Positions 1 to 15,894 of a DNA stretch of 64,000 bases are shown one piece after another. A model generated the notes under the pieces. That model did no database searches. It was not told the DNA's origin and was given only the letters and a program-made list of their open reading frames with translations. Positions within the stretch are counted from its first letter, which is position 1; the number at the start of each line of letters is the position of its first letter. The position numbers and the translations under genes are program-made. Origin of the DNA: Halocaridina rubra. Its lineage: Eukaryota > Arthropoda > Malacostraca > Decapoda > Atyidae. The DNA lies in the NCBI GenBank assembly GCA_037179515.1, contig JAXCGZ010016982.1, positions 278,501-342,500 of the forward strand. Reading direction: 5' to 3'.

Positions 1-91
1 ACCACGCAGTTCAAATTTTTTTACTATTATTTTTTATACGTGCTTATCCAAATTTGCGTAGTTTAAACTTGCGTAAATGGAGAGGCGACTG
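1..91 (+). mobile_element. 3' end of family B TIR element (MITE)
   Basis: The first 91 bases match the 3' ends of the elements ending near 13660 and 21206. They share 'tttttactattatttttt', a phrase close to 'ttccaattt.gcgtagtttaaac', and an end reading GCGACTG. The family TIR begins CAGTCACCTC or CAGTCGCCTC. Only the terminus is in the window. There is no coding capacity, so it is probably a non-autonomous DNA transposon of the TA-inserting kind. Confidence 0.6.
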
Positions 92-609
92 TGCATAAAT
101 TATTTTTAATTTTCTAAATTATAAGTTTTTTTTATAGTATATTTCATTTGATTCATTACCCTTTAAAGGTACTGTACTTATACAAAAATATATTGACAAT
201 TAACCACACCTTTTACATTTTTTTAATGTAAAGATATAGGGTACTGTATCTTAATTTTTATTTGATATTATATATAAAAACCTTAAACATACCAATAATA
301 GAACTGCAATACTTTTTCCTCGTTGCAATGAAGTTTCTTTAGATTTCTCCCTTGAATATCCTTGTACCTTAAATCTTAGTTGCCAATTTACAGCTCATTT
401 ATCAATAGTGATTTTACTAACAACTCAAAATGCATAATCCTGCATTCTGGTATCATTTCCAAACTACCTATAAATATCTTATTAGATGGGATGAAGTGTA
501 TGCAAGTAACTATTCTGACAGAATTGAAAAGATGAAATGTCAAGTTTAGGCTAAAGAAGTGTGGGGAATGTAAATGAATTTGGAAATTAAATGTTTATTT
601 TATTTGCAG
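92..609 (+). other. MICU1-like gene, part of last intron
   Basis: AT-rich sequence without ORFs lies between the repeat end and the acceptor of the exon at 610. It ends in a T-rich tract and TTTATTTGCAG, a good 3' splice site. It is read as the 3' part of the intron before the final coding exon. The upstream exons are outside the window. Confidence 0.6.
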
Positions 610-764
610 ATGATGGTCAGCTTAGCAATCGTGAATTTGTTGCTGTAATGAAAAACCGATTGCAGAGAGGTCTTGAAAAACCCAAAGATACAGGCTTTGT
701 GAAGCTTATTGTGTCCATGTTCAAATGTGCAAAGGAAACCAAACCTGTTCTTCTGGATATATGA
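610..764 (+). CDS. MICU1: MICU1-like calcium uptake regulator, last coding exon (partial)
   Basis: The exon begins after TTTGCAG with two bases that complete a split Asp codon. It then reads [20 protein letters not shown] and continues through a [10 protein letters not shown] motif to [13 protein letters not shown] and TGA (762-764). DG.LSN.EF is the end of the last EF-hand loop. [12 protein letters not shown] and the KCA.ET tail are hallmarks of the MICU1 C-terminus. MICU1 is the Ca2+-sensing gatekeeper of the mitochondrial calcium uniporter in the intermembrane space. Only the last ~51 residues are here; the rest lies to the left. The extreme C-terminus differs from what I recall of vertebrate MICU1. 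A MICU paralogue is possible, but the GLEKPKD stretch favours MICU1. The gene name is a family-level recognition from one exon. Confidence 0.85.
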
Positions 765-2233
765 GGAAAGGCTCGTGTTCGCAATCATGATATAAAGGAG
801 AAGGAATGGCAGAGGCATTGTAAAGGCTGCAATTGCAAGGGAGGATCAGAACTACATAGTCATAACAATAATACCAGTAAGAATATTAATGATCATCATC
901 AAGATAATCATTAATCAATATATTGATACCTTTGATGTGTTGTATGGAATCTCTTTAGATGGCGGAATGTGACCGTGGTGGTATTTTGTGATGGTGACAA
1001 ATATTTTATTTGCTCTCTGGAAAGTGTTCTGGAATGAAAGGAACATGATTCTTTCTGCAAGTTGTTGTTTTTTTTTTTTTGTTTTTTTACAAATGTGCAT
1101 GATCATTGTTGCGTCATAAAGGATGACCTTTAAAATTTGAAATAACATGAATGAGGTAGAAAGATTACTACCTCTATGTGATTTTTATGTTGCAGGTTAG
1201 TACATAGGGGCAGAAATAAGATAATATCTTAAACTTGATTTTTTCTTTCTGTAAAACAACTAAGAGGAGACTGAGAAGTAAAATGTTAGGATGAAGCCCT
1301 CCTGCCACGGTTCCTTTCTAACTTGTGGCCTCTCCTCGAAATTTAAACAGGATGTGGAATTTTTCCTAAATCCCTCTTCCAAATCAGCTAGTAATTTTGA
1401 TCACTTTAGAAATTGCTTCATCTTTAGAATCAAGAGTGTTATTTGAATACTCTAAGAAATAAAGGGACTATATCAACTTTACTATCTATATAGACAGAAC
1501 AGTGTTATTTGAATACTCTTAAGAGATAAAAATCCTAGAATATAAACTTTTCGCTCTATATAAACAGAAAGTAGCTATTTAGGGCAAGATGATCAATACA
1601 GCATATTGATTTCCATAAAATAAACATAGAAACTAGATAAGAATGTGATGTACAAATGAAATTTAGAATATATAAGGGCCTTTTTCTTGCGTGCTTACAT
1701 TTGTTACAGATATTTCAATTATGTAAGAGTAGTTTTGATCTTCAGAATTAGAGGGCCCTTGTTCTAATTTGTGAAAGAGGTAAAACTGTACGTGAGTCTG
1801 TTTTTACTTGTGTATCACGGATGGTTGTTTTTCTTTTAACTTTGTCACTACTTTACTCCATTACTTCTCTTGAGTTTTTATGTGAGGAAATTTGGGAATG
1901 TTTTATGTTATATTCACTCTAATGGTATATAATCTTTGAATAATCATGGAATCTTATGTAGCTTAATTTACCGATATGCATATCGATTTACTTTGTAAAT
2001 ATTATGAAAATATATGCAAAATGAGCTCAGTTACTTACATAGGATGTAAATACTGCATTGTAAGCACTCATAGCATATCTTCTATGGTTATGTTGTGAGC
2101 AACAGGTGCTATAGATATTTTGATTCTACTATTTATTTCTGAGTTTGACAAAAACAAAGTTCTGTGTAGGATACTACCCTCTAATAAAAAAAAAATATCA
2201 TTATGACAGTTACATTAGTTAATTGGTTAAGTT
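765..2233 (+). other. Probable MICU1-like 3' UTR and AT-rich flank
   Basis: There is no believable ORF. An AATAAA signal at 1458-1463 could end the transcript, and other A-rich tracts occur near 2185. At 1436 and 1502 the phrase GTGTTATTTGAATACTCT is repeated, a ~66-bp tandem duplication also covering the 'agacagaa' phrases. The UTR extent cannot be fixed from sequence alone. Confidence 0.4.
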
Positions 2234-2772
<539 letters not shown>

Positions 2773-2838
2773 ATACAGTATTAATGTATTTTAATACAGT
2801 AATAATAATGTAATAGTACAGTACAGTAATACATACAT

Positions 2839-4111
<1,273 letters not shown>

Positions 4112-4153
<42 letters not shown>
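4112..4153. repeat. (TA)n microsatellite, ~42 bp
   Basis: TA repeat that abuts the hairpin element at 4154. Confidence 0.9.
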
Positions 4154-4155
<2 letters not shown>

Positions 4156-4320
4156 TAGGAAAAGCCCATTAAATAAAACAACGAAAATATATATATAAAA
4201 AGTACTTAATTTCGTGACCTAAACTGGCCACCTTCGTGGCCAGTTTAGGTCACGAAATTGATAAGTACTTTTTATATATATATATATTTTCGTTGTTTTA
4301 TTTAATAGTCTTTTCCTACC
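4154..4320. mobile_element. Near-perfect hairpin MITE, ~167 bp
   Basis: The ends are GGTAGGAAAAG and CTTTTCCTACC. The arms continue inward through ATTAAATAAAACAACGAAAA and a (TA)n stretch. The core is TTTCGTGACCTAAACTGGCCAC, separated from its exact inverted copy by only CTTC. Mismatches between arms are few (for example GCCC versus GTC near the tip). The size and symmetry fit a foldback MITE. Flanking 'at' on both sides may be the target duplication or an extra TIR base. Confidence 0.8.
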
Positions 4321-4354
4321 ATTTTAGACTATGTTAACAATTCAGTGTTATTAA

Positions 4355-6789
<2,435 letters not shown>

Positions 6790-6790
<1 letters not shown>

Positions 6791-9390
6791 CAAAAATGAA
6801 CTAAGGAAGAACCATCCAAAATATTACAAGAAAATTAAAGACCATTTTGCAGATATTGACCAGGGGACCATATTTACCAACAAATCTGGAACAGATGTGC
6901 AATATCTTTTTTGAGGAAATGTAGAAAACAATAATAAAAAGTAAACTTAAGGGAACAGTACTCATAGAAATAACCACAAAATAATGCAACTGCTGCTTTT
7001 GAGCCAGTGAATGTGATATAATTTGGCACATATAGTATGAGGTTGTCAGTAAATTATAGGAGAGCAGCTGCAAGACGCAATTTGCCGCACTACTAGAGAA
7101 ATGGGAGGGAAATCAAAGTAAGCCAATAATATTTCTGCCTCCATGAAGACTTAATTGACTAGAGTACCAGTGATGGCAATATATACGACATATCACCCGT
7201 CATACTGCGGATCAGACATCATTTGAGTAAGATAAAGGTGCAATGCAAAATTAAAGAAAGTGATGCTCTTCTCACTCAGTTTCTTTTTTAGTTTGTGCAT
7301 ATGTTAGGATTTAGGGAATGAAGAGTAAGGGATTAATACGGATACAAAGGTAATGCCAGTATGCATGTTCAGAGGTATGTGTAAGACGGTATCCAATGGT
7401 TAGACAATACTTTATTGTCTTCAGAGTAATTATTACCTTGGTCACCACAGAGAAAGCAGCATCGTATTGAGCTTTAGAATATGTATTTTATTATGATTTT
7501 TGCTCGTTTTGAAAAATCTACGGAATTATATTTTAAAGTGTATGTATATAATAGTGCTCACAGAAAAAACTTGTGCTTTTAAGCCCTGAACTCTTTTGTG
7601 GTTTCTTTTTGATTCAATAATACTTTTCACATCTTTCCTTATAACTTCAAATTCATTTAGAGTTTAAATTATGATTTCCTAATCAAATTCCAAGTATCAA
7701 CTATTTTTACACTATATGTTCTTTTAACACCATGCAAAAAAAAAAATTCTCACGAAACTGCACGATTTTCATCTTTTACCATTCACTATTTTGCATTGCT
7801 AGTGAATTTAAAGGAAAGAATACATGTGTCCAAGAGATTACAGAATTAAGAGTAAGGAGACAAATGAGAGTATTTTAGGAGGGATAGCTTATACAGTATT
7901 TGCAAGAGAATATACTGAAGGCTTAATATTACTATAGGAAGTGTATTTCAAGCATACCTTCGTGACTCATATAATGATAGCTCTATTACATAACCTGCCA
8001 AGGAATCAACAGAGACTTTAGGTGCATGGGGTAAATAATGTAGATTAGAAATGATAAGTTCTGTTACATGAGTGAAACTGTAAGGTATTCATGGACGATT
8101 ACAAAGTTAGAGAAAAACTGTAATAATTATGATTTACATTGTTAAGATGAACCTTTCAGTACAAGTCTTGAATTGTGTGAAGGAAATGTTTAAGTCAATG
8201 TGTTAGAACCAAAATTGGTTAGGGGTGAATTTGATTTAGCAGGCACAAATAATATAGATATAAGTAAGATTCGGTATAAGCAATCTGTTGAGAACATGAC
8301 CATTTGTGTTGCTGATGGCCGTTTTGCCGAGGACTAGGAGGATAGAGGAAAAAAATAAGGGAAAAATATTCCATAGGAGATTACAGTAGGATGAATGATC
8401 TGTGTACAGGTAATAATAGTTGAACTATTTTTAGCATAGAAGGAAGAAAAGTCGAAATACATGGCAGAAGTTCAAAGAGCAATACACTAGTGCATGTATA
8501 AAAGAGAAGAGAAGGGCATATAAAATGAGTCGCTGAAAGGGTAGGTAAGGAAATCCCAAACTTTTCCACAGCCATTCAAAGTGAAATTATAGGATAAAAT
8601 TAACTAGTTTTATAGTTGGAAAGATCAAATGATATATCACTAGGACAGATAATTTTCTTAGAACTGAACAACGACTGCCAATCAGTTTTTAGAGTAGGAA
8701 CTACTACTCCCCCACCATTGTGTAAGTGAGAGAACATAGGCGAGTATTATGTCACACTGTCTTCTCGACTAAGGAATCCATAGAGCATTTCTTGAATCAG
8801 ATGGTTATAAAGCTGTAGGGCCTGTTTATATAACCATATATTTGCTTAAGGAATGAGGTGTACCACTTGCCATAGATTTGCATCATATTTTAAAAGTCAT
8901 TAGAAGCTGGATAGATTCCTAATTGCTATTAACAAGTGAATATTGGACCCGTCTTCAAAACAGTGTAGATAGACATATCTCAATTATAGGCCAGTTTCAC
9001 TGATTATTATAGTTTGCAAATTAATGGGCAGACTACTAAGAAGTTAACAGACCTATGGTTTGTAAGACAATATGGACTCAAGTAGATAAGATTGCTGGAT
9101 GCAATTCGAAAAAGATGTGGATTGAAAGGGGATTTTAAATTCCTACAATTTGAAATGGGTGGCTGTAGAACTGTAAGTCATAGATCGATGCTATATGAGA
9201 AAGTTTCTATGCAAGATGTAAAGAAGTATTTTTTCGTGTAACAATAACTGCCTATTGGACTTTACTAAACAAAGAAACTGTAAACACTAATAGTTTATAG
9301 GAAATATAATAATTATGGAAGCAAAAATAAAACCGACGGATAGAAGTTATGAACACTAGGGTCTTTCCTGAGAGCGCAGGTAAATACAGT
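6790..9390 (+). mobile_element. Strongly decayed LINE (LINE-1-type family of this window)
   Basis: The start (6806 onward: 'gaagaaccatccaaaatattacaag', 'ttttgcagatattgac') matches the better copy at about 16165-16290. The end (9190-9380) matches the shared 3' end: 'gcaagatgtaaagaagtatttttt', 'ttggactttactaaac', 'aaaaccgacggatagaag', 'gggtctttcctgagag'. Between them lie matches such as 'acaagtgaatattggacccgtcttcaaaa' and 'taggccagtttcactgattat'. Many stops and indels make it a fossil. It is the oldest-looking member of the family here. Confidence 0.7.
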
Positions 9391-9689
9391 TGGGATCTCC
9401 TAATTTTTGGTTGAAGGTGTATGAAGACAGCATACATCAGTCATTTGCTTCACACTGTGTGGCACTAAAACCACATCAAATAGGCCATATAAATATATAT
9501 ACAGTTATTCAGGCCCAGGATTGGGAATACCCGTCGTACCAATCCTCTCCTGATTTAACTCGCTCTGCTTTTATTACAGTTAGGAATTGCTGTACTGCTC
9601 AGATTCAAAGGTTTAAAGCTTTCTTTTTAAGAAAAAGTTGACCTTAACTTCTTTCCCACTGATAAATGTTTCTGGTGCTTAGCCAAAAA

Positions 9690-10290
9690 TTTCTGTAACA
9701 TAAGCTTAAAATACTGCTCACACATCTGGGGTGCTTCCTCCTTTACTTATCTTCTTGATAGGGTTGAATCTAAGGCAGTCAGACTCATCAATAACCCTTC
9801 TCTTGCTTTTAATCTGGATTCTTTTCCTTTTTGCCATAAGGTATCATCCCTTTTTCTTTTCTATCACTATTTCATTGCTGCTCTGATGAGTTGCATCCCT
9901 CCCCCACTACCGAAGCCGCGTTACACTCGCCATGTGGCCTCGGCTGGCACTGTGTGGGGTTTAGCTCACGGATTGTTCAGTGCAGTGATTGCTTCTTCCC
10001 ATCCACCTTCAGACTCTGGAACTCTCTTCCTCCTTCTGTCTTTCCTTATTCTTATAACCTATCTTCCTTCAAAAAGCGGATCTATTATCTCTGGGCCTAA
10101 TCCTGCCATATATCTAGGTCTTCTTCGACTTTTATTGCAGCCTGTCTCTTTCGTATTGTGTATCATTTGCTTATTTCTACCTTGTCCTTAGTACTTTTTC
10201 TTCATCTTAATGTTTTCTTCATGCCCAGGCCTGATGAGGGCAACTATATCGCCTGTTTTGGTATCACCCTCATTAAAAAGAAAATATATA
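9690..10290 (+). mobile_element. LINE-2-type 3' fragment (RT C-terminal region)
   Basis: In the right frames it encodes YCSHIWGASS-like, FPFCHKVSSLFLFYHYF-like and CIPPPLPKPRYTRHVAS segments matching the copy at 60765-62415 (minus). It also has the DCFFPSTFRLWNSLPPSVFP motif. The DNA ends with 'gcccaggcctgatgagggcaac...tcaccctcatt', the family's 3' end. Frameshifts separate the pieces. A family A element starts directly after it at 10295. Confidence 0.8.
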
Positions 10291-10294
10291 TATA

Positions 10295-11230
10295 CAGCAA
10301 TCCCTCTCTCTATCGCGGATTCACTGTAATGCGGACCTTTTGGGGGGGGGACAAATTATTATTATTATTTTTTTTTTTTCCAAGATGATTATGACACCAG
10401 GATGGGCCAAAAAGTGATAAAATAAAACAGCCTTTATCAGGCTGTAAAGAAACAGAGATGGAGAGTGTAATGACCTGTCAGATGTGAAGGGATTATAAAA
10501 GGTGTGTAATGAATATCCATCTCTCTGCTGGGTGCTTAATATATCTACATTACTTTCATGATGTCTATTCCAATAATTCTTCTTAGATCTTATTATTATT
10601 GTTATTATTATTATTATTATTGGCAACAATAATTTTCCTTTGATGATGATTGTGGCTATTATTATCATCATTATTATTATAATTATTATTATTAAGGGCT
10701 CATCATTGTTTGTACATCTGTTGGATTATTTACTTTAATAACTGTGTACAGTGCCCCTCCCTTGTTGGCTGGGACAAAGAGAGTGTGGGGGGTTGGGTAG
10801 AATAGAATGTTGGAGAGAGAGAGAGAGAGACATCTTTAATTAACTTTTGTTCATTCAACCAAAACTACATTATTTATTTTAAAAATATTGGTGTAATTAC
10901 AAATTCGTAATAATAATGAAATTAATAATAATAATAATAACTCCACAATCATCATCAAAGGAAAATTATTGTTAAAAATAATAATAATATTATTAATAAT
11001 AATAATAATAATATCTAAGGAGAATTTTTGGAATAGACATCATAAAAGTAATGCAGAGGTATATTAAAACCCAGCAGAGAGCTGGATATTCATTACATAT
11101 CTTTTATAATCCCTTCACATAGGACAGGTCATTACAAGGGTGATAATTAATAAAGTTTTAAACATTCATGATCAAACCAGAACTCGTAATGGGTAATGGA
11201 TTTAAGCTTGATAAATTTAAGTTCAGAAGG

Positions 11231-11327
<97 letters not shown>

Positions 11328-11480
11328 GATTATTATGATCTTTTCTTATCGTAATCCTCTTTGTACTCGTGGCAGAAGTGTAAAGAAAAAAAAAAAATTT
11401 AAGGTGTTCCTACTTCGCGGAAATTCACCTATCGCGGCCGGTCCTGGAACCAAACCCTCACGATAAACGAGGGATTACTG
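10295..11480. mobile_element. Family A TIR element, copy 1 (~1.19 kb)
   Basis: The left end is TA|CAGCAATCCCTCTCTCTATCGCGG and the right end is CGATAAACGAGGGATTACTG, which are inverted copies. Internally, the segments about 10381-10540 and 11000-11120 ('gtgtaatgacctgtcagatgtgaagggattataaaa' and its complement) form a second inverted pair. ATT/TAA microsatellites and a (TA)n tract at 11231-11325 fill the middle. CAGTAATCCCTCG...TATCGCGG with TA targets is typical of non-autonomous Tc1/mariner-pogo (Tigger-like) elements. No transposase ORF is present. Confidence 0.75.
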
Positions 11481-11638
<158 letters not shown>

Positions 11639-11768
11639 CCAGTTCTTGGAATAACGCGATGATAGGCTCTCAGAAGTGACATGTAATGTAAAATATCGCA
11701 CAATGTAACGAGTCATTTTCCATAAGAAACAATGATAATGGGCATAAATATGTTCCACATCCGTACAC

Positions 11769-12766
11769 AGAGTAAGACACTCAGTGTCTGATTGGAGAAG
11801 AGTTAGTAGTGGAGTTCCACAGGGTTCAGTTTTAGGGCCACTTTTGTTCCTTGTATATGTAAATGACCTACCAGAGTCTGTAAATGCATTCATAAATATG
11901 TTTGCAGATAATGCAAAGATTGTGAAGAGAGTAAAAAACGAGAACAGTGGTAGAGAACTTCTGGAGGATCTAAATAGTCTGCATGAGTGGTCAGAAAAGT
12001 GGCTAATGAAATTCAATACTTCAAAATGTAAGGTAATGAGAATGGGTACAAGTGCAAGAAGGCCCAAGCTTGACTACTCGGTGGCTGGAGTACAACTTCA
12101 AGAGACAGAAAATGAAAGATCTAGGAGTAAACATACTGGCAGATTTGTCTTCAGAAATACATATAAATGGCATAGTAAGGGCAGCATATGCATTCTTATC
12201 AAATGTAAGGGTAGCCTTCAAGCACATGGACAAGGAATTGTTCAGAAATAATTATGTAACCTATGTGAGGCCAAAACTCGAATATGCAGCCCCTTTTTGG
12301 AATCCACACTTGAAAAAGCACATAGCTAAGCTTGAAAAGGTTCAAAGACATGCCACGAAACTGGTGCCAGAAATACGCAATCTCAGTTATGATGAGAGGC
12401 TGAGGGAATTAGACTTACCATCATTCGAAGCTAGATGATTGAGGGGGGATATGGTGACAGTCTTTAAATTCCTTCATGGTTATGATAGAGTGGATAGGTA
12501 TCGATATTTTGATATGGCTGGCTCTAGAACTAGAGGTCATAGTTTGAAGCTTCGTAAGAAAACTTCTTTGCAGGATGTAAGGAAATAGTTTTTCAGTGTA
12601 AGAGTAGTTGGTAACTGGAATTCGCTAAGCGAGGAGGTAGTTAATGCTATCTCAATCCATAGTTTTAAGGACAGGTATGATAAGTATTACTAAGTATAAA
12701 ATGGAACCGATCAGGAGACGGGAAGATACGAGCTTTGGGCTCTTTCCCGTAAACATAATTAGGTAA
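11769..12766 (+). mobile_element. 5'-truncated LINE (LINE-1-type), with target duplication
   Basis: It begins in the reverse-transcriptase palm with SSGVPQGSVLGPLLFLVYVNDLP and the FADNAKIV motif, where FADD is expected. It continues through [37 protein letters not shown] and [16 protein letters not shown] to the family 3' end GGAACCGATCAGGAGACGGGAAG...CATAATTAGGTAA. One frameshift lies near 12117 (between the frame starting 11784 and that at 12052), and stops lie at 12436 and 12586. The element is flanked by GTACAC at 11763-11768 and 12767-12772, a short target-site duplication. It interrupts family B copy 1. The RT style fits the CR1/jockey group. Confidence 0.85.
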
Positions 12767-12957
12767 GTACACTATGCCAAAGATATAAGATAAGTAAAAC
12801 ATATTTTACAAGTATATAACAAAGTAGAAAGACCTGTAGCTATTTTTATTGAAAAGATATTTAGATTTACTGTACAGCAAGCAAATTAACATACTTCATT
12901 ATGCGGTGAGCAACAGGCATACACTGGGACGTGCATGGTGGCGGTGAACACGTAACT

Positions 12958-13410
12958 TAAGCGGTAGAAGAGGAGGAGGATGCCGGAGAACGAACCTCTA
13001 TCTGCAAACGTTATGCTCTCACACACTCTGCCCTGATGATATTATATGGCAAGCTTGTTTGCTGTTTGTTCTTAATGCTCATCCACGTACTTAGCATTTT
13101 TTCCATTCTCTCCATAATATCCGATCGCACTAAGCGGTAGAAGAGGAGGAGGGTGCAGGAGAACAAACCTCTATCGGCAAACATTTTTGCTCTCGCACGC
13201 TTTTGCCCTGATGATATTATATGGCAAGTTTGTTTGCTGTTTGTTCTCAATGCTCATCCATGTACTAAGCATTTTTTTCCATTCTCCTTAATATCCGATC
13301 GCATTAAGCGGTAGAAGAGGAGGAGGATGCGGGAGAACGAACCTCTATCTGCAACGTTTTGCCGCCTCCGTATCAGCTGATGCGCTCTCACACGCTTTTT
13401 CCCTGACGAT
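12958..13410. repeat. Tandem array of ~173-bp units (2.6 copies)
   Basis: TAAGCGGTAGAAGAGGAGGAGG occurs at 12958, 13131 and 13305. Each is followed by 'gaacaaacctctatc.gcaaac', 'gctctcacacgctt', 'tgatgatattatatggcaag' and 'gctcatcca.gtact.agcatttttt'. The third unit stops short near 13400. The array lies inside family B copy 1. Confidence 0.85.
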
Positions 13411-13644
13411 ATACAAACCTTAACACAAACACAATTAGAACAAGCGATATATCCATTCAGTATGCTGGGTAAAGAGACACTGAAGCACATGGCAGCATGG
13501 TGGAAAAGTGCCTGTGAGGTGGTTGATTATTTACTAAAATGAAAAAAAAAAATTGAATCTTTTGGGTGGGCATTATTCGTGTATTTCACATTTTTTTACT
13601 ATTATTTTTTGGGGGCATTATTCCAATTTCGCATATTTTAAACA

Positions 13645-13840
13645 TGTGTAAAAAGCGAACCTAAGACACAAAATTATCATGCCAAGGCATTATCAACTAC
13701 ACCACAAAAGGTCTAAATGATACACCAACGAATGCATTCTTTCTGAATGCCTTTCTGTTCATATTACAGCTTCTTCCAACCTCACTTGTGACTTCGTTTT
13801 CGCATTTAATTCAAATCTCAATCTACCGTATATACAGTAC
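13645..13840 (-). repeat. tRNA-like SINE module S2 with attached body
   Basis: On the minus strand GTGGTGTAGTTGATAATGCC (A-box like) precedes TTAGGTTCG at 13645-13700. The attached body at 13730-13840 ('gaatgcattctttctgaatgcc', 'cagcttcttccaacctcact', 'tcgttttcgcatttaattcaaat') recurs at 37330-37410 and, inverted, at 37490-37600. The two parts are therefore one repeat unit. Confidence 0.65.
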
Positions 13841-14675
13841 TCTTGTAACGTGCGACTTTTGAAGATCTTTTTTTGAAGCTAATATTAAGGGAGTTGCATC
13901 ATACACGATATAAAAATAACGTAAGTACTACTCGCCTAGGCTACGCCACTGACCAAATTATATATTCATTTACTCTAGACAAAAAGTACAGATGTATTTA
14001 AATAAACATGATTTTGATAAAAGCAATGTCTTACTTAACTGCATTCAATAATAATGCATATAATACTGTATTCACATGTTAGTATCGTATTATAAAACAC
14101 AAATATAGCGAATATTTATAAGAAATTTTGCTGATCGAGACTACCATCTAGGCCTATGCTTTTCCAAATTAGCTGATTGAGGTAAACTAAAGATTGCAAA
14201 AAGGATTTTCTTTTACTTGTTGAAAGAAACAATTATTATGTGTTCTTTCAAGCCCCGTAGTTATGATTAAAATACTTTTCTCCCATTTTATTTACCGTCA
14301 AGTTTGAAGGCATATCGAAGTTTAATGGAATTTCATCCATGTTGCCAATACACAATAATTTATAGTCATTAGCTTTGTGATGTTTGATTACAAAGGTTAG
14401 GAAGTTATTGATTTTTTCTTCTAGACTTTGGGTATAATGTAAAATAATCAGTCCTATTCTACTTGACGTCATTTGTACTATAAGTACAGTAATTTTTTAC
14501 TATCGTACGATGGTTGAAATTAAATAAAACAGCTGTTAGCCAATTCCGTTGATAACAATAACAGCTGTTTCTTGTTCGGTTGTTTATAACTGTATGTGCT
14601 TACTTCTATCATTCACTTTTACTTTTTTAACTTAAAAATGGGGTAAGGAGCTGGAAGAAAAGTGATTAGTGTATA
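13841..14675. other. Non-coding stretch
   Basis: I saw no gene or classified repeat. On the minus strand 14248-14472 encodes a 74-codon frame with 'CIGNMDEIPLNFDMPSN', which resembles the central DDE region of Tigger/pogo-type transposases (GNxDExPxxFD). The rest of such a gene is absent. The stretch may be a transposase scrap. Confidence 0.45.
14248..14472 (-). pseudogene. Transposase fragment (pogo/Tigger or related DDE)
   Basis: The frame contains IGNMDEIPLNFDMPSNLTVN followed by a MGEKYF-like segment. In DDE_1-type transposases of pogo-like elements the first catalytic Asp lies in a motif such as 'N.DETP..FD.P', followed by 'tv...G...v'. That agreement supports a fragment of about 40 meaningful residues. 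No second or third catalytic residue is seen nearby. It could also derive from a domesticated jerky/pogo protein, but the length argues for a remnant. Confidence 0.55.
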
Positions 14676-14724
14676 CAGTAATCCCTCGCTCTATCGCGAT
14701 TCACCTCTCGCGAATTCACTGTAT

Positions 14725-14818
<94 letters not shown>

Positions 14819-15759
14819 ATTATTATTTTTTATTTTTATTTTTTTTTTAAGAAAGATTATTGTGACACCAGGATGGGCCAAAAAATGATGAAATAAAACA
14901 GCCTTTATTAGGCTGTAAGAGAAACAGAGATGGAGAGTGTAATGACCTGTCAGATGTGAAGGGATTATAAAAGATGTGTAATGAATCTCCAGCTCTCTGC
15001 TGGGTTTTAATATACCTCTGCATTACGTTCATGATGTCTATTCCAATAATTCTGCTTAGATCTTATTATTGGCAACAATAATTTTCCTTTGATGATAATT
15101 GTGGATATTATTATCATCATCATCATTATTATTATTATTATTATTAAGGGCTCATCGTTGTTTGTACATCTGTTGGTTTATTTACTTTAATAACTGTGTA
15201 CAGTGCCCCTCCCTAGTTGGCTGGGACAAAGAGAGTGTGGGGGGTTGGGTAGACTAGAATGTTGGAGAGAGAGATAGAGACATCTTTAATTAACTCTTGT
15301 TCATTCAACCAAAACTACATTATTTATTGTAAAAATAATGGTTTAATTACAAATTCGTACTAATAATAATATTAATAATAATAATGATAATAATAATAAT
15401 CTCCACAATCATCATCAAAGGAAAATTATTGTTAAAAATAATAATGATAATAATAATAATAAGATCTAAGGAGAATTTTTGGAATAGACATCATGAGAGC
15501 AATGCAGAGGTATATTAAAACCCAGCAGAGAGCTGGATATTCATTACACATCTTTTATAATCCCTTCACATCTGACAGGTTATTACACTCTCCATCTGTT
15601 TCTCTTTACAGCCTGATAAAGTCTGTTTTATTTTATCACGTTTTGGTCCATCCTGGTGTCACAATAAATAAAAAAAAAAAAATTAAGGTGTTCATACGAA
15701 AATTCACCTATCACGACGGGTCCCGGAACCTAACCCTCGCGATAAACGAGGGATCACTG
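14676..15759. mobile_element. Family A TIR element, copy 2 (~1.08 kb)
   Basis: TA|CAGTAATCCCTCGCTCTATCGCG at the left mirrors CGCGATAAACGAGGGATCACTG|TA at the right, so both a TA target and the TIRs are visible. Inside, 14860-15020 and 15470-15660 are inverted copies of the same ~150-bp domain ('cagcctttat.aggctgtaa', 'gtgaagggattataaaa'). 'Ttggctgggacaaagagagtgtgggg' and (GA)n follow as in copy 1. This is the most intact copy by its ends. Confidence 0.85.
14731..14814. repeat. (TA)n microsatellite inside family A copy 2
   Basis: TA tract starting just after the terminal 'gaattcactgtatcgtga', at the same relative place where other copies carry T-rich or TA-rich sequence. Confidence 0.95.
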
Positions 15760-15894
15760 TAGTGATTTGGTCTCTCAGAAAAGAAACTCACATGATAGAC
15801 AAGATACATGATGAAATTAATTTTTATGGGTGAAAATTTGGTGGTCGGACAATACGCGAGATCACACGTTACACGAGTATATATGGTAAATAGG

